From: Lachnospiraceae bacterium | Lineage (GTDB): Bacteria; Bacillota; Clostridia; Lachnospirales; Lachnospiraceae | Reading direction: 5' to 3' | DNA length: 64,000 nucleotides | NCBI GenBank assembly: GCA_900168235.1 | Contig: FUZG01000003.1 | Span: 332,605-396,604, forward strand | Translations under genes and position numbers: made by a program | Notes under the pieces: model-generated | Databases searched by the model: none | Seen by the model: only the letters and a program-made list of their open reading frames with translations | Told to the model about the DNA's origin: nothing | Shown: positions 1-8,895 of the stretch, piece after piece | Layout: each line of letters begins with the position of its first letter | Numbering within the stretch: the stretch's first letter is position 1

Positions 1-472
1 CTGCCGGCTTCTCCGCGCTGACATTCTCTTTCTTCACGCCGACAAAAGCATCGGGAGAAGCAACCTCTGTATGCTGGAAAGGCTTTCTTGCCTTCGGCTG
101 CTCGATCTTTCCGTTGCTGATCTTTACGATCTGACGGCCGCCGTTATTATTTCTGTTTCCACGGCCTGTATTATTTGTTGCAAAGATGATGTGCTTCTTC
201 TTTTTAGGCTTGTTATCGCCGCCCTCAGCACTTCCTGCAGCCTTTTCAGCCGTCTTGTCTGCTGCAGGCTTTGCAGCCGCATCACTCTTCTTAGCTGCAT
301 CGCCGCCAAACTTTGAACGTACCATATCAATATACTTATCATCGATACTGCTCATGTGGTTGGCAACGTCTGCGCCATTAGCGTTAAGGTATTCAACTAC
401 ATCCTTGTTGGATACGCTGATACCCTTTTCCTTTAATTCTTTTGTAAGCTTTAAAATCTGCATTTTTGCCAT
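1..472 (-). CDS. infB: Translation initiation factor IF-2, N-terminal part (runs off the window)
   Basis: Only the first ~157 codons are inside the window; the 3' end lies to the left. IF-2 is the GTPase that places initiator tRNA on the small ribosomal subunit. The start ATG at 472 overlaps the TAA of the upstream gene as TAATG, which implies translational coupling. Residues 1-50 form the IF2_N helical subdomain (start MAKMQILKLTKELKEKG). An Ala/Lys/Asn-rich low-complexity linker with KKKKH and GRGNRNNNGG follows, the usual variable N-terminal region of Clostridial IF-2. The G domain is outside the window, so the call rests on the N-domain and on the nusA-ylxR-ylxQ-infB order. Confidence 0.93.
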   Translation of the reverse strand, partial: MAKMQILKLTKELKEKGISVSNKDVVEYLNANGADVANHMSSIDDKYIDMVRSKFGGDAAKKSDAAAKPAADKTAEKAAGSAEGGDNKPKKKKHIIFATNNTGRGNRNNNGGRQIVKISNGKIEQPKARKPFQHTEVASPDAFVGVKKENVSAEKPA

Positions 473-789
473 TAAGTATTATCCTCCCTGGACAGACGTT
501 TCACAATCTCATCAGCAAATCCCGGATCCAGGACTGCAACTGAAACACGTTTCTCTTTTCCGAGCGCATGTCCCACTACATCCATGGTTCCGTGTTCGAA
601 ATATGGAACGCGGTAATATGTACATTTATCACGAAACTTCTTTTTTGTTCTCTCTGACGCATCACGAGTGACAAGGACTAAATGCGCCTTGCCTTCCTTT
701 ACTGCCTTCAGGACGGCAAACTCACCGCTCGCCATCTTTCCGGCCCGCTGTGCGAGCCCCAGAAGAGAATCAATCTTACTCAATTCCAA
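472..789 (-). CDS. ylxQ: L7Ae/L30e-family ribosomal protein YlxQ
   Basis: 105-residue L7Ae-like RNA-binding protein, the usual neighbour of ylxR and infB in Firmicutes. It matches along its length: an N-terminal helix with LGLAQRAGKMASGE, then a hydrophobic strand (AHLVLVTRDAS) and YFEHGTMDVVGHALGKE, as in K-turn binding L7Ae-fold proteins. The most upstream start is TTG at 789, inside the end of ylxR (14-bp overlap). A second TTG two codons later is possible. The stop overlaps the infB ATG. Its exact RNA partner in bacteria is not settled; a role with ribosome or RNase P RNA is family inference. Confidence 0.9.
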   Translation of the reverse strand: MELSKIDSLLGLAQRAGKMASGEFAVLKAVKEGKAHLVLVTRDASERTKKKFRDKCTYYRVPYFEHGTMDVVGHALGKEKRVSVAVLDPGFADEIVKRLSREDNT

Positions 790-1066
790 GCTCTTCGAAC
801 TCCTTTATGAGATGATCCACTGTATTCTGTCCTGCCGGGATCTTGAACGATCTTTCCAGTCCTTTACGGTCTATAGCCGCTTTCAGACATTTCTCCTGCC
901 TGCAGATATAAGCACCACGGCCATTTGCACGTCCGGTAGGATCAAGTTTTATCTCTCCTTCCGGTGTCCGCACGATCCTTATCAGTTCCTTTTTAGGACG
1001 GATCGTGTTGCATCCGATGCACTTCCGTGTAACTTCTTTTTTCTTGTCAGGCTGGTTTATTTTCAT
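776..1066 (-). CDS. rnpM: YlxR family RNA-binding protein (RnpM)
   Basis: 96 residues, the normal family length. The YlxR signature is visible: a CIGC knuckle followed by a basic stretch (KKELIRIVR), then GRANGRGAYIC with a third cysteine, and a C-terminal helix. YlxR/RnpM binds RNase P RNA in Bacillus and modulates it; transfer of that role to this organism is inference. It lies 55 bp downstream of nusA and overlaps ylxQ, so it is an internal operon cistron. Start ATG at 1066. Confidence 0.93.
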   Translation of the reverse strand: MKINQPDKKKEVTRKCIGCNTIRPKKELIRIVRTPEGEIKLDPTGRANGRGAYICRQEKCLKAAIDRKGLERSFKIPAGQNTVDHLIKEFEELGIE

Positions 1067-1120
1067 CGGGGACAGATTCCTCCAACTGTTTCTCCATCAT
1101 TTCATGCCGAAAAACAAAGA

Positions 1121-2359
1121 TTATTCTTCTGTTTCTTCAGCAGAAACTTCTTCATCAACGGTCTCTTCAGTCTCCTCTGAGATTTCCTCAGATTCCTCTT
1201 CTACAAATTCACCGTCTTCTGTATATTCATCATCTTCGTACTCATCATCCTCATCAGAGAGATAATCCTCCATGCGGAATCCGGGTGCATCCTTAGCCTG
1301 AGTCTCAGACTTGATATCGATCTTGAATCCTGTAAGTCTTGCAGCAAGACGTGCATTCTGACCTTCACGTCCGATCGCAAGTGAAAGCTGATAGTCAGGA
1401 ACTACAACCTTTGCAGTCTTCTCATCACCGTCAACGATAACGGAAACGACCTTTGCAGGAGAAAGTGCATTCTCGATAAAGATAGCCGGGTTCTCATCCC
1501 AGTTGATGATATCGATCTTCTCGCCGCCAAGTTCCTCAACTACTGCATTTACACGTGCGCCGCTGATACCTACGCATGCTCCGACTGCATCAACATCCGG
1601 GTTGTTGCTCCATACTGCCATCTTTGTACGTGATCCTGCTTCTCTGGAGATACCCTTGATCTCAACAGTTCCGTCAGAAACCTCTGCAACCTCTGTCTCG
1701 AAAAGACGGCGTACAAGTTCCGGATGTGTTCTGGAAACAAGGATTCTGGGGCCCTTTGAAGAGTTACGTACTTCAAGCACATAAACCTTTACATGATCAT
1801 TCGGATTGAGGATCTCGCCTGCAACCTGCTCATTCTCAGAAAGGAATGCATCTGCATGTCCAAGGTTCACACTTATATTTCTTCCAATGAAACGCTGAAC
1901 TGTACCAGTGATGACCTCGTGCTCCTTGCTGATGAATTCGTTGTAAACAGCATTGCGCTCTTCTTCACGAATCTTCTGAAGGATAACGTTCTTTGCACTC
2001 TGAGCTGCGATTCTTCCGAAGTTCTGGCTCTTAAGCTCAACCTTTACAGTATCGCCGATGCCAACGGTAGGATTGATAGCTGCCGCATCATCAGGGCTGA
2101 TCTCTGTGAGGGGATCTGAAACATTCTGTACTACTGTCTTTTCCGCATAAAGGAAGAAAGAACAGTCATCACGGTTCAGGTCGCAGTGAATATTCTCTGT
2201 CTTTCCATAATTGCTCTTGCACGCGATCATCAGTGAATTTTCGATCGCATCCAGAAGAATATCTCTGCTGATATCTTTCTCTTTCTCAAGGATATCAAGG
2301 GCCTGTCTCAGCTCACTTGCTGCGCTTGCCTGAGCGTCCTCTGTCTTTTTCTTTCTCAT
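1121..2359 (-). CDS. nusA: Transcription termination/antitermination factor NusA
   Basis: 412 residues. Domain order is the NusA N-domain (1-~125), S1 (from about 130, VITGTVQRFIGRNISVNLG), KH1 and KH2 (KMAVWSNNPDVDAVGACVG; SLAIGREGQNARLAARLTG), then a ~48-residue strongly acidic tail rich in Glu and Asp. It binds RNA polymerase and nascent RNA to promote pausing and termination. The start ATG at 2359 overlaps the rimP TGA as ATGA. The E. coli-type C-terminal AR repeats are absent, as usual in Firmicutes; the acidic extension is an addition. Confidence 0.97.
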   Translation of the reverse strand: MRKKKTEDAQASAASELRQALDILEKEKDISRDILLDAIENSLMIACKSNYGKTENIHCDLNRDDCSFFLYAEKTVVQNVSDPLTEISPDDAAAINPTVGIGDTVKVELKSQNFGRIAAQSAKNVILQKIREEERNAVYNEFISKEHEVITGTVQRFIGRNISVNLGHADAFLSENEQVAGEILNPNDHVKVYVLEVRNSSKGPRILVSRTHPELVRRLFETEVAEVSDGTVEIKGISREAGSRTKMAVWSNNPDVDAVGACVGISGARVNAVVEELGGEKIDIINWDENPAIFIENALSPAKVVSVIVDGDEKTAKVVVPDYQLSLAIGREGQNARLAARLTGFKIDIKSETQAKDAPGFRMEDYLSDEDDEYEDDEYTEDGEFVEEESEEISEETEETVDEEVSAEETEE

Positions 2360-2661
2360 TCTTCATTCTCCTTTTCGGAATCTCCATCACCCTCATTGGG
2401 ATCGACCATGAATCCAGGTGAGCTGATCTCCATGGTATAAGCATCTTCAATATAATCTTCCTGATCGAGTTTCTTGCTCACGATACGGCTCACAAGAACA
2501 CAGTCATCGATCGTGATGCCGCCGGGCTTATTGATGAACGCCCTCAGATAGTAGTTTCCGTTTTCCTTAACATACTCTGTACGTACCAGCTCAAACCCGT
2601 TCTTGTCTGTAACCGGTCTTACGATCTCTGCAAATTTTTCTGCAATCTGGTTTTCGGTCAT
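2356..2661 (-). CDS. rimP: Ribosome maturation factor RimP, apparently lacking the C-terminal domain
   Basis: 101 residues against about 150 for the family. The N-terminal domain is intact: FELVRTEYVKENGNYYLRAF, then GGITIDDC and TMEISSPG, matching the RimP core that binds S12 and helps 30S maturation. Family members normally continue from SSPG into a Sm/SH3-like domain. Here the protein ends with 18 acidic, low-complexity residues (VDPNEGDGDSEKENEE) and the stop codon overlaps nusA. The RBS is GGAGG 8 bp before ATG 2661. No frame carries the missing domain before nusA, so a real domain loss is more likely than a read error. Confidence 0.9.
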   Translation of the reverse strand: MTENQIAEKFAEIVRPVTDKNGFELVRTEYVKENGNYYLRAFINKPGGITIDDCVLVSRIVSKKLDQEDYIEDAYTMEISSPGFMVDPNEGDGDSEKENEE

Positions 2662-2672
2662 TTTTCCTCCGG

Positions 2673-2723
2673 TCGCGATTTAAACGCGCACATAAGAAAA
2701 GTGGGCTCTTTTGAAGCCCACTT
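2673..2723 (-). terminator. Intrinsic terminator / rimP-nusA leader hairpin
   Basis: A perfect 9-bp inverted repeat, AAGTGGGCT (2699-2707) and AGCCCACTT (2715-2723), is followed on the minus strand by TTTTCTTA. It can end the rluA transcript. It lies only 38 bp before rimP, and a second small palindrome (CGCG..CGCG, 2673-2687) precedes the RBS, so it may also act as a leader attenuator. A NusA-dependent terminator upstream of rimP (ylxS) is known in Bacillus; its presence here is inference. Confidence 0.75.
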
Positions 2724-2745
2724 AACACCTACAGAACAAACTATA

Positions 2746-3729
2746 TCACCCGTGTGTGTCATCGTCAAGGCTTTTTGAGCTAATCTCTTGAAATAACGGG
2801 AAGTCTGAAGGCATATCAGCCGCCACACAGTGCTCCGTGCCTTCAAAGGGCTGACGGAAGATCAGCTTTTCTGCATGGAGCATAGCCCTTTTGTACTTAG
2901 GATCAATCTCGCCGTAAAGCGGATCTCCGATAAGCGGATGTCCGACAGCCGACATGTGCACACGGATCTGATGCGTTCTCCCCGTAAGTATTTCGGCTTC
3001 TACCAGCGACATCTCCACCCCCGCTTCCACTGTTTCAGCAAGCACACGGTATTTGGTGAGCGCAGGTTTTCCAAACGGTTCTTCCGTCACTTGCTGCTTC
3101 ATCAGTACTCCGGGTATCGGACCTATCGGAAGCGTGATCTCATTTACGCCCTCTTTTTCATGTTCAGAAAAATGTCCGCGGACTGCAGCCAGATATACTT
3201 TCCTGCATATATTCTGCTCCTTCTGCCGGAAAAGTCTTCCCGCTGCCGGTCTGTTCTTCGCAAAGACCAGTACTCCCGACGTATCCTTATCAAGACGGCC
3301 GACCGCCCTGCATACTACATCCAGTCCCTGTGCCTTATAGTAAAATGCAAGAAAATTTGCTTCTGAATCAAAATAATGTCCATGGGACGGATGTACCACA
3401 GTTCCCGCCGGCTTATCTACAACGACCATATCCTGATCTTCATAAAGTATCGCGAGTGGTCCTTCGCATGGGACCGTCTTTTCTTCATCCGATGGTTCGT
3501 CCGCAAGTGTCACACGGATCAGATTGCCTGCTTCTGCCCTGTCCTTGACTGTCACACGGGTTCCCTGCTTTTCATCCTTAAAAAGCATTATCCCGCCGTC
3601 ATGAAACTTCGCATGACTCACTTCTCCTGTTGTCAGATGCATCCTTGACTTTAAGAGCTTTCCTATTATTCCGTTTACAGTTTCAGGAAGATCCTCTTCC
3701 CGAACTACGTATTCCAATATCCTGTCCAT
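2746..3729 (-). CDS. RluA/RluD-family RNA pseudouridine synthase
   Basis: Converts specific uridines in rRNA or tRNA to pseudouridine. The catalytic motif GRLDKDTSGVLVFAKN holds the essential Asp. Upstream is the usual ILYEDQDMVVVDKPAGTVVH strand, and downstream TGRTHQIRVHM and GDPLYG complete the family pattern. The frame is open to a TTG at 3741, but I prefer ATG 3729 (MDRILEYVV) as the first strong start. Length is 327 residues, normal for the family. Which uridine it modifies cannot be told. The gene ends in the hairpin at 2699-2723. Confidence 0.88.
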   Translation of the reverse strand: MDRILEYVVREEDLPETVNGIIGKLLKSRMHLTTGEVSHAKFHDGGIMLFKDEKQGTRVTVKDRAEAGNLIRVTLADEPSDEEKTVPCEGPLAILYEDQDMVVVDKPAGTVVHPSHGHYFDSEANFLAFYYKAQGLDVVCRAVGRLDKDTSGVLVFAKNRPAAGRLFRQKEQNICRKVYLAAVRGHFSEHEKEGVNEITLPIGPIPGVLMKQQVTEEPFGKPALTKYRVLAETVEAGVEMSLVEAEILTGRTHQIRVHMSAVGHPLIGDPLYGEIDPKYKRAMLHAEKLIFRQPFEGTEHCVAADMPSDFPLFQEISSKSLDDDTHG

Positions 3730-3815
3730 GCACCGCACCAATATCTACAAGTCCGTGATCTACGCAAAAAGCAAACCGACAGGAAGTTAATCCTGCCGGT
3801 TTCCCAAGGGTTGAA

Positions 3816-3887
3816 TAGCTCGTATCGGAATCGAACCGGTGTTTTCGCCGTGAGAGGGCGACGTCTTAGCCTCTTGACCAACGAGCC
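3816..3887 (-). tRNA. tRNA-Glu (CUC), copy 3 of tandem
   Basis: 72-nt cloverleaf on the minus strand. Acceptor GGCTCGT pairs with ACGAGCT (one G-U) and discriminator A. Anticodon stem TCGCC/GGCGA encloses loop CTCTCAC, giving anticodon CUC. CCA is not encoded. The T stem is ACCGG/CCGAT with one C-A mismatch. It is the last of three copies at exact 96-bp period, separated by 24-bp AT-rich spacers. Confidence 0.93.
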
Positions 3888-3911
3888 ATAAAAAAATATT
3901 AAGAAGTAGAA

Positions 3912-3983
3912 TAGCTCGTATCGGAATCGAACCCGTGTTTTCGCCGTGAGAGGGCGACGTCTTAGCCTCTTGACCAACGAGCC
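3912..3983 (-). tRNA. tRNA-Glu (CUC), copy 2 of tandem, variant T arm
   Basis: Same 72-nt tRNA as its neighbours except for one base: the 5' T-stem strand is ACGGG where the others have ACCGG, while the 3' strand stays CCGAT. This leaves two non-pairs (C-A and G-G) in the T stem. The anticodon loop CTCTCAC (CUC) is unchanged. Confidence 0.9.
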
Positions 3984-4007
3984 ATAAACAAATATTAAGA
4001 TGTAGAG

Positions 4008-4079
4008 TAGCTCGTATCGGAATCGAACCGGTGTTTTCGCCGTGAGAGGGCGACGTCTTAGCCTCTTGACCAACGAGCC
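4008..4079 (-). tRNA. tRNA-Glu (CUC), copy 1 of tandem
   Basis: First-transcribed copy, closest to the promoter at 4134-4162. Same sequence as the copy at 3816, with anticodon CUC and acceptor GGCTCGT. The three copies read GAG codons and are almost certainly one transcript. Confidence 0.93.
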
Positions 4080-4133
4080 ATAAAGTTATCTGTGCGTGTC
4101 GCGTTTTTGTTGTTCGCGTCAGGCGCAAGAAAG

Positions 4134-4162
4134 ATAATACCTAAAAATGTTCATCTATGCAA
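4134..4162 (-). promoter_or_regulatory. SigA-type promoter of the tRNA-Glu array
   Basis: Minus-strand TTGCAT (4157-4162), 17-bp spacer, TATTAT (4134-4139), about 55 bp upstream of the first tRNA-Glu. Good match to the vegetative consensus. Confidence 0.75.
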
Positions 4163-4221
4163 GCACTTTTTTCATTTTTTTGAAACTTTTTTTATTGAAC
4201 AGTCGAGAAACCGCATAAAAT

Positions 4222-4261
4222 AAGGGTTTCAGAAGCAAGATTTTTTCGTTCCAAAACCCTT
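4222..4261 (-). terminator. Probable polC terminator
   Basis: Inverted repeat AAGGGTTT (4222-4229) and AAACCCTT (4254-4261) just after the polC stop, followed on the minus strand by ATTTTAT. The loop is long (24 nt), so strength is uncertain. Confidence 0.55.
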
Positions 4262-4285
4262 TTTTATGTGATCAGACTGTCATTT

Positions 4286-7200
4286 TCAGAAAACCATATC
4301 AAAAAGACTCAGCTGATTACTGTCCGGAATATTTCCGAGCAGTCCAAGTTCTTTTAATTTATCTGCCTTATTTCTGGAGCATCCTGTCCTGATACAGAAG
4401 TCATCCACAGACAAAAATTCTCCTTTATCCGCAGCATTGGTTATGGCATTAACGAGATCATCCGCATCCTTGCCGCCCATTCCGGGAACGGTATTCAGCG
4501 CAGGCATGATCCTCTTGTCGTCTACCTGCCGGAAATATTTTGCATCAACCGTATTTAGATCGATAGGCGCAAAGTCAAATCCACGGGCATACATTTCCAG
4601 AACAAGATTCATATTACGGATAGTATCAAGCTCAGTCGCGGTCATTTTATTCTTTCCCACTTCCTTGAGCTTATCCGTATATTTTTTTAGTTCCTCTTCA
4701 AGTCTTCCTCTTCCGCGGCACATGGTCTCATAGTTCAGACCGCCTCCGCCTTTTACGGCACGGATAGAGAAAAACGCCGAATAATACGCAAGAGGCCTGT
4801 ATACCTTAAACCATGCCACACGCCACGCCATCATAACGTACGCCGCAGCATGAGCTTTCGGGAACATATACTTGATCTTCAGGCAGGATTCTATGTACCA
4901 GTCAGGAACGTTATGCTCGATCATGGCTTCTTTCATCTCAGGCTTTAGACCTTTACCCTTTCGAACAGACTCCATGGTCTTGAAGGAAAGCGCAGGGTCC
5001 ATTCCCTTTGCAATGAGATAGATCATGATATCGTCTCGACAGCAGATACATTCTGCGAGCTTCAGACCTTTTTCCTTGATGAGGAGTTCCGCATTTCCTG
5101 CATAAACGTCCGTACCATGGGACAAACCCGAAATACGGATAAGGTCAGAGAAGGACACAGGTTTTGTGTCCAAAAGCATCTGTATCGCAAAGTCTGTTCC
5201 ATACTCAGGAACACCGAGCGTACCTGTCTTTACACCGCCTATATCCTCAGGCTCGATGCCAAGTGCCTCTGTATTCGAGAAAAGAGACATAACTTTTTTA
5301 TCATCGAGCGGTATCTCCAACGGATCAACACCTGTAGCATCCTGAAGGAAACGGATCATGGTAGGATCATCGTGTCCGAGGATATCGAGCTTCAGAAGGT
5401 TATGGTCGATAGAGTGGTATTCAAAATGTGTCGTTATGATATTTGTCGACACATCATTCGCAGGTTTCTGGATAGGAGTAAAGGAATAGATCTGCTCGCC
5501 TCGGGGCATAACTACGATACCTCCGGGATGCTGTCCCGTTGTACGCAGAACGCCCTCACAGCCGTGAGCTATCCTCTCTATCTCCGCTCTTCTCTTGTGT
5601 TCATTATGGCTCTCATCTTCATAGTATTTCAGCACATATCCATATGCTGTTTTTTCAGCAAGAGTACCGATAGTTCCGGCACGGAATGTCTGTCCCGCAC
5701 CGAAGATAACTTCCGTGTATTTATGCGCTTTTGACTGGTAATCTCCGGAGAAATTAAGGTCGATATCCGGCTCTTTATCTCCCGAGAATCCGAGGAATGT
5801 TTCAAAGGGGATATCAAATCCCATTTTCATGAGCTTTGCACCGCACTTAGGGCACACAGCATCAGGCATATCACATCCGGACATACCGCGCATCTGGAAA
5901 TCTTTTACCACCTCTGACTCAAAATCATAATAGTGGCACTCAGGACAGAGATAATGCGCCGCAAGGGAATTAACCTCTGTGATACCTGCCATATTTGCAA
6001 CAAATGATGAACCTACGGATCCACGGGATCCAACCAGATATCCATCCTCAACGGACTTCCACACGAGCTTCTGCGCGATAACGTACATAACCGCGTATCC
6101 GTTTCCGATAATGGACTTCAACTCGACTTCCAAACGATCCGACACCTGATGAGGGAGATCATCTCCGTAAAGCTCACGAGCTTTTCCGTAACAGATATCA
6201 CGTAGCATCTGGTCAGAGTTTTCAATGACCGGAGGTGCCTTATCAGGGCGGACAGGCGAGATATACTCCACCATATCAGCGATCCTGTTGGTGTTTGTGA
6301 TAACGACTTCACGCGCTTTATCTTCACCGAGATACATAAATTCCTGAAGCATCTCATCAGTTGTGCGAAGATAAAGCGGTGCCTGGTTATCCGCATCGTC
6401 AAAGCCTTTTCCAAACTGGATTATACGTCTGTAAATCTCATCCTGAGGATCAAGAAAATGTACATCACAGGTTGCGACAACCGGCTTTCTGAACTCTTCT
6501 CCGAGCTTTACGATACGCCTGTTTATATCCTGCAGATCTTCCACGGTATCAAAGCCTGAGTCTTCTTTTTCCAAAAGGAACTGGTTATTTCCGATGGGCT
6601 GTATCTCAAGATAATCATAAAAATCTACGATACGTGAAAGATTTTCTTCCGGTATCTCCCTTTCAAGAGCACGGAACAGCTCACCTGCCTCACATGCAGA
6701 GCCTACAATGATTCCCTCGCGGTATTCCTGCAGTTTTGACTTCGGTATACGTGGACGGCGTCTCCAGTAATCAATATGCGCCATAGAAACCAGACGGTAA
6801 AGATTTACACGGCCGATCTCGTTTTTCGCAAGAAGAATGATATGGAAGGTCGGAAGCTTTCGGATACCATCCGGTGTTACTTCCATGTTTTCCTGCAATT
6901 CTTCCATTGTGCGGATATTTTTTTCCTCTTCCATCTTACGGCAGAGACGTACAAAAATTTCCGCAGTACACTCCGCATCATCAACTGCACGATGATGATT
7001 CTCAAGTGAAACTCCCAACTCATCCGCAACTGTGTCGAGCTTATAGTTTTTAAGCTCAGGCAGCAAAAATCTCGCCATCTCCACTGTGTCGACAACAGCC
7101 TTATCAAATGGCAGATTCAGCCTTTCTGCATTTTTTGATATAAAACTTGTATCAAATTTTGCATTATGCGCTACCATGATGGCATCTTTTGAAAACTCCA

Positions 7201-8866
7201 GAAATCCCGGAAGAACTGCCTCCACATTTCCTGCGTCTGCCACCATACTGTCATTTATACTTGTAAGCTCCTGTATACGGAACGGAATGGGAATCTCAGG
7301 ATTTATAAATTCGTCATAATGACCAACGATCTCTCCGTTTTCTACGCGGACGGCACCGATCTCGATTATCTTGTCCTTATTTGGAGAAAATCCTGTTGTT
7401 TCTATATCAAATACCACATAGGTATCCTTTATAGTGTGCTCTGCTTTTCCGTCATCTTTGCCAAGCTTAAAAAACGCCTCTCTCATGTCATCGACGAGGT
7501 AGCCTTCGCAGCCGTAGATCACCTTAAAGTCAGGATTTGAGAGGTCTGCTTTCACATGGTTTGCAACCGGGAATACCTGCACATTTCCGTGATCGGTAAT
7601 GGCACACGCATTCCATCCCCATTTATCCGCGCGCTTCAAAATATCGGAAACGTCGCTGACTCCGTCCATTTCCGAATATTTTGTATGACAATGAAGCTCC
7701 ACTCTTTTTTCGGGAGCTGTATCCATTCTCGGACGTAAAAAGGATCCTATCTTTTTTATACCCCGGATACTTCCGATCACCACATCATGATCGAAATTAT
7801 CCATCTGGGCAAATCCATGAACCTTTACAAATTGTCCGGGCTTTCCTTTTTCGAGACCTGAAGCTCCGATAGCTTCACGAAATTCCGGAATCTCTTCATT
7901 TTTCAGGAAAAGCTTCATTGTGATCGAATCCGTAAAATCAGTGATATCGATGGATACGATAGTCCTTTCATTACGTATTTCATGCTCGTCATAGTGAATG
8001 AGCTGTCCTCTTATGAAAACTTCTCCTATCTCGCCAACGATCTCCTTGATAGGAATAGTATCCTCATCAAAATCGGAGCCGCGGATAACATCGGGATTAT
8101 TGGATTTCTTCTGGAATCCGCCGTTCTTTCCAAATCTTCCGCTCTTCTTTCCGCCGAATCCGCCGCCTGACTGAAATGTGCTTGCGCTCTTTGTTCCAGC
8201 TGCAGCCTTTTTCTGGGGAGATTTTTCTTCTTTTTCGCTTTTCTTTTCTTCCTGAGCTTCAGCTTTTTTGCCTGCAGCTTCCATTGCGCGCCTTGTGATC
8301 TCTGCGATCTGCTGCTGGACACGTATCTCAGCCTCTCTTGCTCCCTCAGGCTTTTCCTCTGCTTTATAGGCTACCCGTACATCTGCATGGAGTCCGCATC
8401 TCACATTCATGATATTGACGAGATAATCCGCCAGTCTCTCGCCCTCCTGATGGGAGATCAGAGTATCCGGTATCGTCATGGTCACAAGCCCGTTCTGTCC
8501 GTATGAAATATTTGCATGACGGTACATCTGATTCAGGATAGGCTCCTGCTCACGAAGCTCCATTGCAATAGACTCTTTATATGCCGCCATCAGACTTTCC
8601 GGCGTATACTGATCCGACAGGAGAAACTTCTCATGAAGCATGAATGTCACTTTTGCCCTCGGGAAAAGCTGCTTTGCAAGTTCTCTCTCTGCGCGATGTA
8701 TCTGATCCTTTGCGATAAGGTTAGGACTTTCTATATATACGTGAAAAAAATTGCGGCTGGTGGTAGTCCTTATTTTTCTCACCCCTACGTACTGAAAGAG
8801 CTGCCCGGTTTCACCGGACAGCTTCAATGTAGGAAATACTTCATAAAAAGATTTAGCAGTACTCAT
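4286..8866 (-). CDS. polC: DNA polymerase III alpha subunit, PolC type
   Basis: 1526 residues, the replicative polymerase of Firmicutes with built-in 3'-5' exonuclease. Order: N-terminal domains, a Lys/Glu/Gly-rich linker around 200-260, an OB fold, a PHP domain opening at about 385 with ELHCHTKYSEMDGVSD, the exonuclease inserted in the PHP domain at about 487 (YVVFDIETTGFSPNKDKIIE), the remaining PHP, then palm, fingers and a C-terminal HhH region ending in SNQLSLFDMVF. The RBS AGGAG precedes ATG 8866. It is the last gene of the pyrH-to-polC run, 30 bp after ispG. Confidence 0.98.
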   Translation of the reverse strand: MSTAKSFYEVFPTLKLSGETGQLFQYVGVRKIRTTTSRNFFHVYIESPNLIAKDQIHRAERELAKQLFPRAKVTFMLHEKFLLSDQYTPESLMAAYKESIAMELREQEPILNQMYRHANISYGQNGLVTMTIPDTLISHQEGERLADYLVNIMNVRCGLHADVRVAYKAEEKPEGAREAEIRVQQQIAEITRRAMEAAGKKAEAQEEKKSEKEEKSPQKKAAAGTKSASTFQSGGGFGGKKSGRFGKNGGFQKKSNNPDVIRGSDFDEDTIPIKEIVGEIGEVFIRGQLIHYDEHEIRNERTIVSIDITDFTDSITMKLFLKNEEIPEFREAIGASGLEKGKPGQFVKVHGFAQMDNFDHDVVIGSIRGIKKIGSFLRPRMDTAPEKRVELHCHTKYSEMDGVSDVSDILKRADKWGWNACAITDHGNVQVFPVANHVKADLSNPDFKVIYGCEGYLVDDMREAFFKLGKDDGKAEHTIKDTYVVFDIETTGFSPNKDKIIEIGAVRVENGEIVGHYDEFINPEIPIPFRIQELTSINDSMVADAGNVEAVLPGFLEFSKDAIMVAHNAKFDTSFISKNAERLNLPFDKAVVDTVEMARFLLPELKNYKLDTVADELGVSLENHHRAVDDAECTAEIFVRLCRKMEEEKNIRTMEELQENMEVTPDGIRKLPTFHIILLAKNEIGRVNLYRLVSMAHIDYWRRRPRIPKSKLQEYREGIIVGSACEAGELFRALEREIPEENLSRIVDFYDYLEIQPIGNNQFLLEKEDSGFDTVEDLQDINRRIVKLGEEFRKPVVATCDVHFLDPQDEIYRRIIQFGKGFDDADNQAPLYLRTTDEMLQEFMYLGEDKAREVVITNTNRIADMVEYISPVRPDKAPPVIENSDQMLRDICYGKARELYGDDLPHQVSDRLEVELKSIIGNGYAVMYVIAQKLVWKSVEDGYLVGSRGSVGSSFVANMAGITEVNSLAAHYLCPECHYYDFESEVVKDFQMRGMSGCDMPDAVCPKCGAKLMKMGFDIPFETFLGFSGDKEPDIDLNFSGDYQSKAHKYTEVIFGAGQTFRAGTIGTLAEKTAYGYVLKYYEDESHNEHKRRAEIERIAHGCEGVLRTTGQHPGGIVVMPRGEQIYSFTPIQKPANDVSTNIITTHFEYHSIDHNLLKLDILGHDDPTMIRFLQDATGVDPLEIPLDDKKVMSLFSNTEALGIEPEDIGGVKTGTLGVPEYGTDFAIQMLLDTKPVSFSDLIRISGLSHGTDVYAGNAELLIKEKGLKLAECICCRDDIMIYLIAKGMDPALSFKTMESVRKGKGLKPEMKEAMIEHNVPDWYIESCLKIKYMFPKAHAAAYVMMAWRVAWFKVYRPLAYYSAFFSIRAVKGGGGLNYETMCRGRGRLEEELKKYTDKLKEVGKNKMTATELDTIRNMNLVLEMYARGFDFAPIDLNTVDAKYFRQVDDKRIMPALNTVPGMGGKDADDLVNAITNAADKGEFLSVDDFCIRTGCSRNKADKLKELGLLGNIPDSNQLSLFDMVF

Positions 8867-8895
8867 CTAAACTCCTATGACAATGCTAACACGTC

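Noticed and set aside
3705..4128. Two open frames with a triple repeated peptide.
   Set aside because: They are translations of the three tandem tRNA-Glu genes.
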